Below are positions 1 to 12,543 of a DNA stretch of 64,000 nucleotides, piece by piece. The DNA is taken from positions 52,007,393-52,071,392 of the forward strand of contig CM068544.1 in assembly GCA_035048495.1 (NCBI GenBank), given 5' to 3'. Origin of the DNA: Euptelea pleiosperma (taxonomy: Eukaryota > Streptophyta > Magnoliopsida > Ranunculales > Eupteleaceae). The position numbers and the translations under genes were made by a program. A model generated the notes under the pieces. The model saw only the letters and a program-made list of their open reading frames with translations, ran no database searches and was not told where the DNA came from. Position 1 is the stretch's first letter, and each line of letters starts with the position of its first letter.

Positions 1-907
1 AGAGGCCGAGTACAGAGCCTTCCTCTTGGGTCTATGTATAGCGAAGAATTTAGGAGTCCAATACTTCAAGATAAAGGGAGACTCCACAGCAGCACAAGAA
101 TTGATCCAATATTTTTCAAAATAATATCATCGAATACACTGGACGGGTAGGTAATCTTCATGTCAATGCCTTAGCCACCTTATTTTCCAAGCTCATTTTC
201 TAAAGAGAGGAGACTATTATTCGAGTCATTGGTGCCTTACTAGCACAAGAAGATGAAGATCGGAATGTCCTATCTACTACACCAGTCGTGTGTTAAGGAC
301 GTTTAGCTCCGATATACGAAGTTCGAGTGTTCATGCCTCGCCCTTATCCATGCTACCCAAGTTTTGTCATTATCTGATGACGAGTACGGGTCATCTCATT
401 GCCAAACCGGACCTAGTTCGATATCTCATTTCGAAACTAACATTAACTGGACGGGGGGGTAATCGTTCTGTCGATGCCTTGGCCACCTTAGCTTCCTAGC
501 TTTGTTCCTAAGGAGACGAAACTATTATTCATGTCATGAAAACTATTATTCGTGTCATGGTGCCTTACTGGCACAAAAAGATCAAGGTCGGAATGTCCTA
601 TCTACTACACCAGTCATGTGTTAAGGACTCTTAGCTCCTATATCAGAAGTTCGAGTGTGCATGCCTCTTCCTCATCCAAGCTACCCAAAAATTTCGTCAT
701 TATCTGATGGCGAGGAAGGTTCATCTCATCGCCAAAGCAGACCTAGTTCGATATATTATTTCAAAATCGACATTAATTGGACGTACTGCTAGAAGGCTAT
801 TACAGTTGTCTGAATTTGACATCTCATGTTTTCACCCGAAGGCCATCAAAGGACAGGCGATTGTTGACTTGCTAGCAACATTCCCAGGGTGGATGACTCT
901 TTAATAA

Positions 908-1156
908 ATGAAGATATCTTTGGAAGTGCCAGACGTTTCCCATAGCCCAGGAGCTTCCCCTGAGGGAACATGGATACTTTATTTTGATGGGTCCTCCACA
1001 ATAACCGAAGGAGATGCAAGAGTTTTTTTCATTGCGGCAGTTTCCACAGTCATGCTGATTTCTTGCAAACTTGATTTCCCACGTTCCAATCAAGTGGTCG
1101 AGTACGAAGCCTTCCTCTTGTGTCTATCTATAGCGAAGAATTTAGGAGTCCAGTAG
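908..1156 (+). pseudogene. RNase H domain copy 1 (Tat-type), broken
   Basis: An 82-codon fragment of the retrotransposon RNase H. It shows the first catalytic aspartate in YFDGSS and the glutamate in VVEYEAF. The usual NQEAEYEA is altered to NQVVEYEA, and the frame stops just before the GDS motif. It is one member of the tandem set in this region. Confidence 0.7.
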
Positions 1157-2312
1157 CTCAAGAGAGAGGGAGACTCCACGGGAGCATAAGACGTGATCCA
1201 ATATTTTTCAAAATGGTATCATCGAACACACTGGATGGACGGGTAATCGTCATGTCGATTCCTTGGTAACTTTAGCTTCCAAGCTCTGTTTCTAAGGAGA
1301 TGAAACTATTATTCGAGTCATTGGTGGCTTACTAGCACAAGAAGATGAAGGTCGGAATGTCCTATCTACTACACCAGTCGTGTGTTTAGGACGTTTAGCT
1401 CCGATATCCGAAGTTCGAGTGTGCATGCCTCGCCCTCGTCCATGCTACCAAAAAATTTCGTCATTATCTAATGCTGAGGAAGGTTCATCTCATCGCTAAA
1501 GTGGTCCTAGTTCTATATCTTATTTCGAAACCGACATTAACTGGACGCACTGCTCGATGGCTATTACTGTTGTTTGAATTTGACATCTCATGTTTTGACC
1601 CGAAGGCCATCAAAGGACAGGCGATTGTCGACTTGCTAGCAACATTCCCAGGGTGAATGACTCCTTAATACTTTAAGAGATCTCGTGGAAGTGCCAGACG
1701 TTTCCCATCGCCCAAGAAGTTTCCCCTGAGGTTACATGGATACTTTGTTTTGATGGGTCCTCTAGAATTAACGGAGGAGATGCAAGAGTTTCTTTATTGC
1801 GGCAGATTCCACGGTCATGCTGATTTCTTGCAAACTCGATTTCCCATGTTCAAATCAAGAGGACGAGTACGAGTACGAAGCTTCCTCTTGTGTCGATCTA
1901 TAGCAAAGAATTTAGAGGACTACACGTAATCTAATATTTTTCAAAATGCTATCATCGAACACACTGGACTGGCGGAAAATCGTCATGTCGATGCCTTTGC
2001 CACTTTAGCTTCCGAGCTCTGTTTCTTAGGGGAGGAAACTATTATTCGAGTCATTGCTGCCTTACTAGCACAAGAAGATGAAGGTCGGAATGTCCTATCT
2101 ACTACACCAGTCGTGTGTTAAGGATGTTTTGCTTCGATATCCGATGTTCGAGTTTGCATGCTTCTCTCTCATCCTTGCTACCCAAAAATTTCGTCATTAC
2201 CTAATGGCGAGGAAGGGTCATCTCATCGCCAAAGCGGACCTAGTTCGATATCTCATTTCGAAACTGACATTAACTCGATGCACTGCTTGATGGCTATTAC
2301 AGTTGTCTGAAT

Positions 2313-2705
2313 TTGACATCTAATTTTTTTCCAGAAGGCCATCAAAAGACAGGCGATTGTCTACTTGCTAGCAACATTCCAAGGGTGGATGACTTCTTAA
2401 TACATGAAGATATCTTGTGGAAGTACCATGGGTTTCCCATAGCCGCAGAAGCTTCTCTTGAGGAAACATGGATACTTTATTTTGATGGATCCTTCACGAC
2501 TATCGGAGTTGTAAGAGTTTTTTTCATTGCGGCAGATTTCACGGTCATGCCGATTTCTTGCAAACTCGATTTCCCATGTTCAAATCAAGAGGCGGAGTAC
2601 GAAGCCTTCATCTTGAGTCTATCTATTGCGAAGAATTTAGGAGTCCAGCACTTTAAGGTAAAGGGAGATTCCACGGGAGCACTAGACTTGATCCAATATT
2701 TTTGA
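2313..2705 (+). pseudogene. RNase H domain copy, longest intact core (Tat-type)
   Basis: A 130-codon open stretch covering the connection and most of the RNase H fold. Three of the four catalytic acidic positions are visible: aspartate in YFDGS, glutamate in EAEYEAF, and aspartate in VKGDSTG. The last one (in VDALA) lies past a stop and frameshift at about 2705-2760. RNase H removes the RNA strand of the RNA/DNA hybrid during reverse transcription. This copy has no promoter, no complete polyprotein and no intact C-terminus, so it is a relic. Confidence 0.75.
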
Positions 2706-3099
2706 AAATGCTGTCATCGAACACACTGGACGGGCGGGTAATCGTTATGTTGATGCCTTGGCCACCTAAACTTCCAAGCTCTTTTTCTAAGGAGACAAAA
2801 CTATTATTCGTGTCATGAGAACTATTATTCGTGTCATTGGTCTAGCACAAGAAGAAGAAGGTCGGAATGTCCTATCTACTACACCAGCCGTTTGTTAAGG
2901 ATACTTAGCTCCTATATCCGAAGTTCGAGTGTGCATGCCTTGCCCTCGTCCATGCTACCCAAAAAATTTGCCATTATCTGATGGTGAGGAAGGTTCATCT
3001 CATTGCTAAAGCGGTCCTAGTTCTATATCTTATTTTGAAACCGACATTAACTGGACGCACTGCTCGATGGCTATTATAGTTTCTTGAATTTGACATCTC

Positions 3100-3522
3100 A
3101 TGTTTTCACCCGAAGGCCATCAAAGGACGAGCGATTGTCGACTTGCTAGCAACATTCCCAGGGTGAATGACTCCTTAATACATCAAGATATCTCGTGGAA
3201 GTGCCAGACGTTTCCCATAGCCCTAACAGTTTCCCCTGAGGTAACATGGATACTTTGTTTTGATGGGTCCTCTACAATTAACGGAGGAGATGCAAGAGTT
3301 TTTTTTATTGCGGCAGATTCCAGGGTCATGCCGATTTCTTGCAAACTCTATTTCCCATGTTCAAATCAAGAGGCCAAGTACGAAGCCTTCTACTTGGGTC
3401 TATCTATTGCGAAGAATTTAGGAGTCCCGTACTTCAAGATAGAGGGAGACTTCACAGGAGCACAAAACTTGATCGAATATTTTTCAAAATGCTATCAACG
3501 AACATACTATACGAGCGGGTAA
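3100..3522 (+). pseudogene. RNase H domain copy (Tat-type), 140 codons
   Basis: A fragment of the same tandem family. The catalytic D is in CFDGSS, E in EAKYEAF (A-E changed to A-K one position earlier), and D in IEGDFTG, where the serine usual after GD is phenylalanine. The open frame ends at a stop just before the NRHVDALA segment. Confidence 0.7.
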
Positions 3523-3925
3523 TCGTCATGTCGATGCCTTGGCCACATTAGCTTCCAAGCTCTGTTTCTAAGAAGATGAAACTATTATTCGAGTCATTGG
3601 TGCCTTACTAGCACAAGAAGATGAAGGTCGGAATGTCCTATCTACTACACCAGTCGTTTGTTAAGGACGTTTAGTTCCGATATCCGAAGTTCGAGTGTGT
3701 ATGCCTTGCCCTGATCCATGGTACCCAAAAATTTCGTCATTATCTGATGGCGAGGAAGGGTCATCTCATCGCCAAAGCGGACGTAGTTCGATATGTCGTT
3801 TCGAAACCGACATTAACTGGTCGCACTGCTAGATGGCTATTACAGTTGTCTGAATTTGACATCTAATTTTTTACTCGAAGGCCCATCAAAGGACAGGCAA
3901 TTGTCGACTTGCTAGCAACATTCCC

Positions 3926-4195
3926 ATGGTGGATGACTCCTTAATACATCAAGATATGTCGTGGAAGTGCCAGACGTTTCCCATAGCCCAAGAAGCTTCC
4001 CCTGAGGTAGCATGGATACTTTGTTTGAATGGGTCCTCTACGATTACTGGAGGAGATGCAAGAGTGTTTTTCATTGCGGCAGATTCCACGGTCTTGCCGA
4101 TTTCTTGCAAACTCGATTTCCAATTTTTAAATCAAGAGGCTGAGTACGAAGCCTTCCTCTTGGGTCTATCTATAGTGAAGAATTTTGGAGTCTAG
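3926..4195 (+). pseudogene. RNase H domain copy, last in the tandem set
   Basis: An 89-codon fragment. The first catalytic aspartate is replaced (CLNGSS instead of YFDGS), so the copy cannot be catalytic even apart from its stops. It ends at about 4370, where the sequence passes directly into the non-coding tandem array. Confidence 0.65.
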
Positions 4196-4654
4196 TACAT
4201 CTAGATAGTGGGAGACTTCACGGCAGCACAAGACTTGATCCAATATTTTTGAAAATGCTATCATTGAATACACTAGACGGGCGAGTAATCGTCATGTCGA
4301 TGCCTTGGCCACATTAGCTTCCTAGCTCATTTTCTAAGGAGATGAAACTATTATTCGAGTCATGAAAACTATAAGTCAGGTTATAATATGCATCTTCTTT
4401 CGCAAAGAAGATAACAATGACATTCAATTGAAAATTTAATGAATGAGGCAGGATACCATGTGTGGATGGCGCCTCCATATGGCGTCCCATACTTAAATCT
4501 ATTTGCGAGGGGACCAACCCATTTGTACAACACCCTACATATAGCAGTCCACAACCCCCCTCTCCGCCTTAAAGAATACAAGAGTTGCTAGCCGAGTTAT
4601 CAAGCCATACATCACAGGTAACGGGCTACAATAGAATATTAAGAAAGGAGTTGA

Positions 4655-4850
4655 GGTTAGTGTCATACGATCATGAAGTGTGCTACTCTAATCGACGGTC
4701 TGAGAAGCAGATGGCACATTCTTTCCTGAAGGTTGCATGAATATCCGACCTAGACCGGGTCATACACTTGGTTCCAAGTTGACGTTTGAAGGTGACTTGA
4801 CAAGCATCACTGTCATACGACGTCCTGCCCCTACGATACATCTAGAAGAT
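4655..4850 (+). repeat. Left copy of ~195-bp direct repeat flanking the array (polyprotein segment)
   Basis: This segment, running from about TGTGCTACTCTAATCGACGG to CGATACATCTAGA, recurs almost unchanged near 12350-12543 with about two visible differences. It reads in frame as MNIRPRPGHTLGSKLTFEG and ITVIRRPAPTIHL, which is retrotransposon polyprotein between RNase H and integrase. Here it breaks off after ATCTAGA and enters array sequence. A 34-bp part (GACTTGACAAGCATCACTG onward) is repeated again at about 4857. Confidence 0.85.
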
Positions 4851-7800
4851 CGTTGGTGACTTGACAAGCATCACTGTCATACGACGTCCTGTCACAAGAT
4901 TCAAAGATCGTTGGTGCCGACCAACATCTCTTCCACGACGGTCGCAACAACATCCTACCCACTACAGGACATCTTGGCCGACCTCCACTCTGACTGGAGC
5001 TACGCTTAGGCTATGCGGTCGCACCTCCTCGTCTGAGGGAAAGGAAGAAAAAAAAAGTAGACATGATGAGCGTTTAAAGCCTCCACCTTGGTTGAACTGC
5101 AACACCACCAAGTCGTGGCCAACAATTCTTCCACGCCGGCACCACCACATTGATCAGTAGGGCCGTACCATCCTGCAACAAAAAAGGGTTTTGGGCTTGT
5201 TAGATAACCACATGAGGTACGAATCTAAAGAAAAAATCACGTTCATGTAAGGAGAAAAGGACGGGGTTCACTCCACCATAGCAGCACCACCTCCATCGTC
5301 CACCTTGGCTGCTCCCCTTATAACCACGCATGCCCACAATCGACCAGTGCTCTGGCTACATCGACCTATAGAGCAGTTGGTAGATGGTAAATGACTCCCC
5401 TACAAATTTGCCATAACTATGGCACAAGCTAGGGGAAAACTTTCTCGTTCTGAGGGGTAGATGGCACATTCTTTCCTCAAGGTAGCTTGAACATCTGACC
5501 TGGACCTTGTTGGAAAGATACCATGATCGGTTTTAGTAGGCTTTCCTTTATAGGTCAGGTGATAATCTACATCTTCATCTCTAAACAAGATAACAGTGAT
5601 GTTGAATTGCAAAAGACGCAACCATATGGCGTCCCATACCAAAATTAATGTGTGGGCGGACCGGCCCATTTGTATGACTCGCCATATATGGTAGTCCCCA
5701 CTCCCCTCCCTCGCACTCCAAAAAAACCGGAGTTGCTAGCCAACTCATCAAGCCATACATCGTAGGTAACAGTCTACAATTGAATATTATGAAAGGAGTT
5801 GAGGTTAGAGTCATACGATCGTGGTGTATGCTACTCTAATCGACAAGATCACCAAGATCGCTTAAGTTGACCAGCACCTCTTCCACGATGGCCGCAACAA
5901 AATCCTACCAGTACAAGACATCTTGTCCGACCATCATACTGACTGGATCTACTCTCAGGCTCTGCGGCCGCACCTCCTCCTCCAAGGGAAAAGAAGAGAA
6001 ACAAATAAAACAAAAGAAGAAAGGATGGGCTTTTAAAGTCTCCACCTTTGTCGACCTACAACAACCCTGAATGGTGGCATCAATTCTTCCACGTCGGCAA
6101 CACGACCTTTATCAGCAGCGCCGCACCAGCCTGCAACGAAAAAACGGTTTTTGGCTTGTTAAATAACCGCGTGAGGTACGAATCTAAAGATAAAAATCTT
6201 GTTCATGTGAGGAGATAAGGAAGTGGTACGCTCCACCATTGCGTCGCCACCTCCATCGACCACCTTCGCTGCCCCCCTTATAACCTCCCATGCCCACAGT
6301 CAACCAGTGCTCTGGCTACATCGACCTGTAGAGCAGCTGGTAGATGGTAAATGACTCCTGTACAAATTTGCCATAACTATGGCACAAGCAAGGGGGAAGC
6401 TTTGTCGTTCTAAGAGGTAGAGGGCACATTCTTTCCTCAAGGTGGCTTGAACATCTGACCCGGACCTTGTTGGAAAGATACCATGACCGGTTTTAGTAGG
6501 CTTTCTTTTATAGGTGTCAGGTTATAATCTACATCTTCTTTTGTAAACAAGATAACAGTGATGTTGAATTGCAAAAGACGCAACCATATGGCGTCCCATA
6601 GCAAAATTAATGTGTGGGCGGACTCGCCCATTTGTATGACACGCCATATATGGTAGTCCCTACTCCCTCCCTCGTGCACCAAAAAACTGGAGTTGCTAGC
6701 CAACTCATCAAGCCATACATCGTAGGTAACATACTACAATTGAATATTATGAAAGGAGTTGAGGTTAGTGTCATACGATCGTGGAATATGCTACTCTAAT
6801 CGACAAGATCACCAAGATCGCTTGAGCCGACCAGCACCTCTTCCATGACGACCGCAACGAAATCCTACCCAGTACAGGACATCTTGTTCGACCTTCACAC
6901 TGACTGGATCTACTCTCAGGCTCTGTGGCCGCACCTCCTCCTCTGAGGGAAAAGAAGAGAAAAAAATGAAACAAAAGCAGAATGGATGGGCATTTAAAAC
7001 CTCCACCTTTGTCAACCTACAACAGCCCTAAATGGCGGCGATCAATTCTTCCACGCCGGCACCACGACCTTTATCAGCAGTGTCGCACCACCCTGCAACA
7101 AAAAAATGGTTTTGGGCTTGTTAAATAACCGCGTGCGGTACGAATCTAAAGATAAAAATCGTGTTCATGTGAGGAGAGAAGGAAGGGGTACGCTCCACCA
7201 TTGCATCGCCACCTCCATCGACCACCTTGGCTGCCTCCCTTATAACCCACCCATGCCCACAGTCTACCAGTGCTCCGGCTACACCGACCTGTAAAGCCGC
7301 CGGCAGATGGGAAATGACACCCTTACATACTTGCCATAACTATAGCACAAGCAGGTGGGACAACTTAATCGGTGCGAGAGGCAGATGACACATTCTTTCC
7401 TGAAGGTGGCTTAAACTTCTGCTAAGACCTCGTTGAAAAGATACCATGACTGCTTCTAGCAGGCTTTCTTTTATATAAGTCAGGTTATAATATGCATCTT
7501 CTTTCGCAAAGAAGATAACGATGACGTTCAATTGAAAATTTAATGAATGAGGCAAGCTACCATGTGTGGATGGTGCCTCCATATGGCTTCCCATACTAAA
7601 ATCTATTTGCGAGGGGAGCAACCCATTTGTACAACCCCCTACATATGGCAGTCCACGCCCCCCCTCAGCCTTAAAGAATACAAGAGTTGCTTGCTGAGTT
7701 ATCAAGCCATACATCACAGGTAACGGGCTACAATAGAATATTAGGATAGGAGTTGAGGTTAGTGTCATACGATCATGGAGTGTATTCTACTCTAATTGAC

Positions 7801-9582
7801 AAGATCTCAAAGATCGTTGGTGCCAACCAACATCTCTTCCACGACGGCCGCAACAACATCCTACCCACTACAGGACATCTTGGCCGACCTTCACTCTGAC
7901 TGGAGCTACGCTTAGGCTATGCGGTCGCACCTCCTCGTCTGAGGGAAAAAAAAAAAAAAATAGACAGGATGGGCGTTTAGAGCCTCTACCTTGGCCAACC
8001 TGCAGCACCCCCAAGTCGTGGCCAACAATTCTTCCACACCGGCACCACCACATTTATCAGTAGGGCCGCACCATCCTACAACAAAAAAGGGTTTTGGGCT
8101 TGTTAGACAACCACATGAGGTATGATTCTAAAAAAAAAATCACGTTCATGTAAGGAGAAAAGGAAGGGGTTCGCTCCACCATAGCAGCGCCACCTCCATC
8201 GGCCACCTTGGCGGCCCCCCTTATAACCACGCATGCCCACAATCGACCAGTGCTCCGGCTACATCGACCTGTACAGCAGTTGGTAGATGGTAATTGACTC
8301 CCCTACAAGTTTGCCATAAATATGGCACAAGCAAGGGGGAAACTTTGTCGTTCTCAGAGGTAGATGGCACATTCTTTCCTCAAGGTGGCCTGAACATCTG
8401 ACCTAGACCTTGGTGGAAAGATACCATGACCGGTTTTAGTAGGCTTTCCTTTATAGGTGTCAGGTTATAATCTACATCTTCTTTTGTAAACAAGATAACA
8501 ATGATGTTGAATTGCAAAAGACGCAACCATATGGCGTCCCATACCAAAATTAATGTGTGGCAGACCGGCCCATTTGTATGACACGCCATATATGGTAGTC
8601 CCCACTCCCCTCCTTCCTGCTCCAAAAAAACAGGAGTTGCTAGCCAACTCATCAAGCCATACATCGTAGCTAACAGGCTACAATTGAATATTATGAAAGG
8701 AGTTGAGGTTGGTGTCATACGATCATGGAGTATGCTACACTAATTGACAAGATCACCAAGATCGCTTGAGCCGACCAGCACCTCTTCCACGACGGCCGCT
8801 ACAAAGTCCTACCCAGTGCGGGACATCTTGTCCGACCTTCACACCGACTGGATCTACTCTCAGGCTCTGCAGCCGCACCTCCTCCTCTGAGGGAAAAGAA
8901 GAGAAAAATAAAACAAAAGCAGAAAGGATGGGTGTTTAAAGCCTCCACCTTTGTCGACCTACAATAGCCCTAAATGGCGGCCATCAATTCTTCCATGCTG
9001 GCACCACGACCTTTATCAGTAGCGTTGCACCAGCCTGCAACGGAAAAACGGTTTTGGGCTTGTTAATTAACCGCGTGAGGTACGAATCTAAAGATAAAAG
9101 TCTTGTTCATGTGAGGAGAAAAGGAAGGGCTATGCTCCACCATTGCATCGCCACCTCCATCGACCACCTTGGTTGCCCCCCTTATAACCACCCATGCCCA
9201 CAGTCGACTAGTGCTCCTGCTACATCGACCTTTAAAGCCGCCGGCAGATGGGAAATGACACCATAACTATAGCACAAGCAGGTGGGACAACTTAATCGGT
9301 GTGGGAGGCAGATGACACATTCTTTCCTGGAGGTGGCCTAAACATCTTTCAAGACCGTGTTGAAAAGATACGATGACTTCTTCTAGTAGGCTTTCTTTTA
9401 TATAAGTCAGGTTATAATATGCATCTTCTTTGTGAACAATGAGGTTCAATTGAAAATTTAATGAATGAGGCGGGGTACCATGTGTGGATGGCACCTCCAT
9501 ATGGCTTCCCATACTAAAATCTATTTGCGAAGGGACCAAGCCCCCATTTATACAACACCCTACATATGGCAGTCCAAACAAC

Positions 9583-9619
9583 CCCCCCCCCCCCCCGTCC
9601 AACACCCCCCCCCCCCCCT
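9583..9619. repeat. Two poly-C runs
   Basis: Two cytosine runs of about 16 bases each, separated by GTCCAACA, lie inside one type-A array unit. Sister units carry only short C tracts at the same place, so this is local slippage growth. The exact lengths could be affected by assembly. Confidence 0.85.
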
Positions 9620-11894
9620 CTCCGCCTTTAAGAATCCAAGAGTTGCTAGCTGAGTTATCAAGCCATACATCACAGGTAACGTGCTAGAATAGAATCTTAA
9701 GAAAGGAGTTGAGGTTAGTGTCATACGATCATGGAGTGTATTCTACTCTAATTGACAAGATCTCAAAGATCATTGGTGCCAACCAACATCTCTTTCACGA
9801 TGGCCGCAACAACGTCCTACCCATTACAGGACATCTTGGCCGACCTTCACTCTGACTAGAGCTATGCTTAGGCTCTGCGGTCGCACCTCCTTGTCTGAGG
9901 GAACAGAAGCAAAAAAAAAAGTAGACAGGATGGGCGTTTAAAGCCTCCACCTTGGCCGACCTGCAACACCCCCAAGTCGAGGCCAACAATTCTTCCACGC
10001 CGGCACCACCACATTGATCAGCAGGGCCGCACCATCCTGGAACAAAAAAGGGTTTTGGGCTTTCTAGAGAACCACATGAGGTACGAATCTAAAGAAAAAA
10101 TCACGTTCATGTAAGGAGATACGGAAGGGGTTCGCTCCACCATAGCAGTGCCCCTCCATCGACCACCTTGGATGCCCTCCATTATAACCACTCATGCCCA
10201 CAATCGACCAGTGCTCCGGCTACATCGACCTGTAGAGCAAGTGGTAGATCGTAAATGAGTCCTCTGCAAATTTGCCATAACTATGGCACAAGCAAGGGGG
10301 AAACTTTGTCATTCTGAGAGGTAGATGGCACATTCTTTCCTCAAGCTGGCGTGAACATCTGACCCGGACCGTGTTGGAAAGATACCATGACCAGTTTTAG
10401 TAGGCTTTCCTTTATAGGTGTTTGGTTATAATCTACATCTTTTGTAAACAAGATAACAGTGATGTTGAATTGCAAAAGACGCAAGCATATGGTGTCCCAT
10501 ACCAAAATTAATGTGTAGGCGAACCGGCCCATTTGTATGACACGCCATATATGGTAGTCCCCACTCCCCTCCCTCGCACTCCAAAATAACCGGAGTTGCT
10601 AGCCAACTCATCAAGCCATACATCGTAGGCAATAGGCTACAATTGAATATTGTGAAAGGAGTTGAGGTTAGTGTCATACGATAATGGAGTATGCTACTCT
10701 AATTGACAAGATCGCCTTGGCCGACCTGCAACACCACCAAGTCTTGGCCAACAATTCTTCCATGCCGGCACCACCACATTGATCAGCAGGGCCGCACCAT
10801 CCTGCAACAAAAAAGGGTTTTGGGCTTGTTAGACAACCACATGAGGTACGAATCTAAAAAAAAAATCACGTTCGTGTAAGGAGAAAAGGAAGGGGTTCGC
10901 TCCACCATAGCAGCGCCACCTCCATCGGCCACCTTGGCTGCCCCCCATTATAACCACGCATGCCCACAATCGACTAGTGCTCCGGCTACATCGACCTGTA
11001 GAGTAGTTGGTAGATGGTAAATGGCTCCCCTACAAATTTGCCATGACTATGGCACAAGCAAGGGGGAAACTTTGTCGTTCTGAGAGGTAGATGGCACATT
11101 CTTTCCTCAAGGTGGCCTGAACATCTGACCTGCACCTTGTTGGAAAGATACCATGACCGGTTTTAGTAGGCTTCCTTTGGAGGTATCAAGTTATAATCTA
11201 CATCTTCTTTTGTAAACAAGATAACAGTGATGTTGAATTGCAAAAGACTCGACCAAATGGCGTCCCATACCAAAATTAATGTGTGGGTTGACCGGCCCAT
11301 TTGTATGACACGCCATATATGGTAGTCTACACTCCAAGATCGCTTGAGCCGACCAGCACCTCTTCCACGACGGCCGCTACAAAATCCTACCCAGTGCGGG
11401 ACATCTTGTCCGACCTTCACACCGACTGGATCTACTCTCAGGCTCTATGGCCACACCTCCTCCTCTGAGGGAAAAGAAGAGAAAAAAATAAAACAAAAGC
11501 AGAAAGGATGGGCGTTTAAAGCCTCCACCTTTGTCGACCTACAACAGCCCTAAATGGCGGCCATCAATTCTTCAACGTTGGCACCACGACGTTTATCAGC
11601 AGCGTCGCACCAGCCTGCAACGAAAAAACGGTTTTGGGCTTGTTAAATAACCGCGTGAGGTTCGAATTTAAAGATAAAAATCTTGTTCATGTGAGGAGAA
11701 AAGGAAGGGGTATGCTCCACCATTGCATCGCCGCCTCCATCGACCACCTTGGCTGCCCCCTTATAACCACCCATGCCCACAGTCGACCAGTGCTCCGGCT
11801 ACATCAACCTATAAAGCCGCCGGCTGATGGCAAATGACACCCTTACATACTTGCCATAACTGTAGCACAAGCAGGTGGGACAACTTAATCAGTG

Positions 11895-12040
11895 TGAGAG
11901 GCATGGGTGGGACAACTTAATCACTTCAATCTCCTCATTCTCTCTCAAACCCTAATTTCTCATCTCCCTAACCTCCATTATCTCTCTCTCTCTCAATCTT
12001 TAGCATATTGGTGACAACCTCAAACAACAACAATAATGAC
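11895..12040. other. Insertion specific to the last array unit
   Basis: After a short duplication of GGTGGGACAACTTAATC (about 11874 and 11906), there is roughly 110 bp of CT-rich sequence (CAAACCCTAATTTCTCATC, CTCTCTCTCTCTCAATC, then ATTGGTGACAACCTCAAAC) with no counterpart in the other units. It resembles an LTR-end or leader region of a retrotransposon, but no primer-binding site is certain. Confidence 0.5.
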
Positions 12041-12349
12041 CGGTACTAGTAGGCTTTCCTTTATAGGTGTCAAGTTATAATCTGTATCTGTATCTTCTTT
12101 GCAAACTGTGACGTTGAATTGAAAAATGGGACAAAATGGAAATTTAATGAATGAGGTGGGCTAGCATGTTTGGATGGCGTCCCATACCAATATTAATGTG
12201 TGGGGACTAGCCCATTTGTACGACACCCCATATATGGCAATCCACACTCCCCCCCTCCCCCCTACCCCAAAAAAATGGGAGTTGCTAGCTAAGTCATCAA
12301 GCTATACATCATAGGTAACCAGCTACAATAGAATATTAAGAAAGGAGTT

Positions 12350-12543
12350 GAGGTTAGTGTCATACGATCATGGAGTATGCTACTCTAATCGACGGTCTGA
12401 GAAGCAGATGGCACATTCTTTCCTGAAGGTTGCATGAATATCCGACCTAGACCGGGTCATACACTTGGTTCCAAGTTGACGTTTGAAGGTGACTTGACAA
12501 GCATCACTGTCATACGACGTCCTGCCCCTACGATACATCTAGA
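12350..12543 (+). repeat. Right copy of ~195-bp direct repeat flanking the array
   Basis: Nearly identical to 4655-4850. Unlike the left copy, this one continues in frame into further polyprotein (NPNKLEVVEHDYRHAILIDL) and then into the pre-integrase region, so it is probably the original location. Confidence 0.85.

Larger units (their letters stand above)
1..4370 (+). mobile_element. Tat-lineage Ty3/gypsy RT-connection/RNase H region, tandemly repeated
   Basis: This is remnant polyprotein coding sequence of a Ty3/gypsy LTR retrotransposon. Each repeat runs from the end of the reverse transcriptase through the connection (readings such as AKADLVRYLISKLTLTGRTA, then FDISCFHPKAIKGQAIVDLL) into an RNase H domain (WILYFDGSS, ISCKLDF, EAEYEAF, GDSTG, ending NRHVDALATLASK). 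The second, archaeal-like RNase H and the integrase type further along fit the Tat group; that assignment is from family knowledge. Markers for the repeat (the stretch reading EDEGRNVLSTTP) lie near 240, 558, 1336, 2068, 2840 and 3609, giving spacings of 318, 778, 732, 772 and 769. The first interval has a large internal deletion. All copies carry stops and frameshifts, so none is functional. Confidence 0.85.
4375..12350. repeat. Tandem array of about nine ~0.96-kb non-coding units, mixed unit types
   Basis: A recurring landmark (GTTATAAT followed by CATCTTC) occurs near 4380, 5560, 6521, 7484, 8464, 9411, 10424, 11190 and 12074. The spacings are 1180, 961, 963, 980, 947, 1013, 766 and 884. 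At least two unit heads alternate. Type A (4380, 7484, 9411) continues TATGCATC and later has AATGAATGAGGC and ACCATGTGTGGATGG. Type B (5560, 6521, 8464, 10424, 11190) continues TCTACATC and GCAAAAGACGCAACC. The last unit (12074) is a third form. Tails also come in two kinds, distinguished by CACTACAGGACATCTTGG versus CAGTACAGGACATCTTGT. No long open frame is conserved across units. Open stretches in several frames are short and differ between units. Non-coding tandem repeats are known inside Tat/Ogre-type elements; their function is unknown. Confidence 0.9.

Noticed and set aside
4861..5160. Open frames of 60-140 codons throughout the tandem array
   Set aside because: Different frames and lengths in each unit, not conserved between copies, and rich in low-complexity residues. 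They are chance readings of non-coding repeats.
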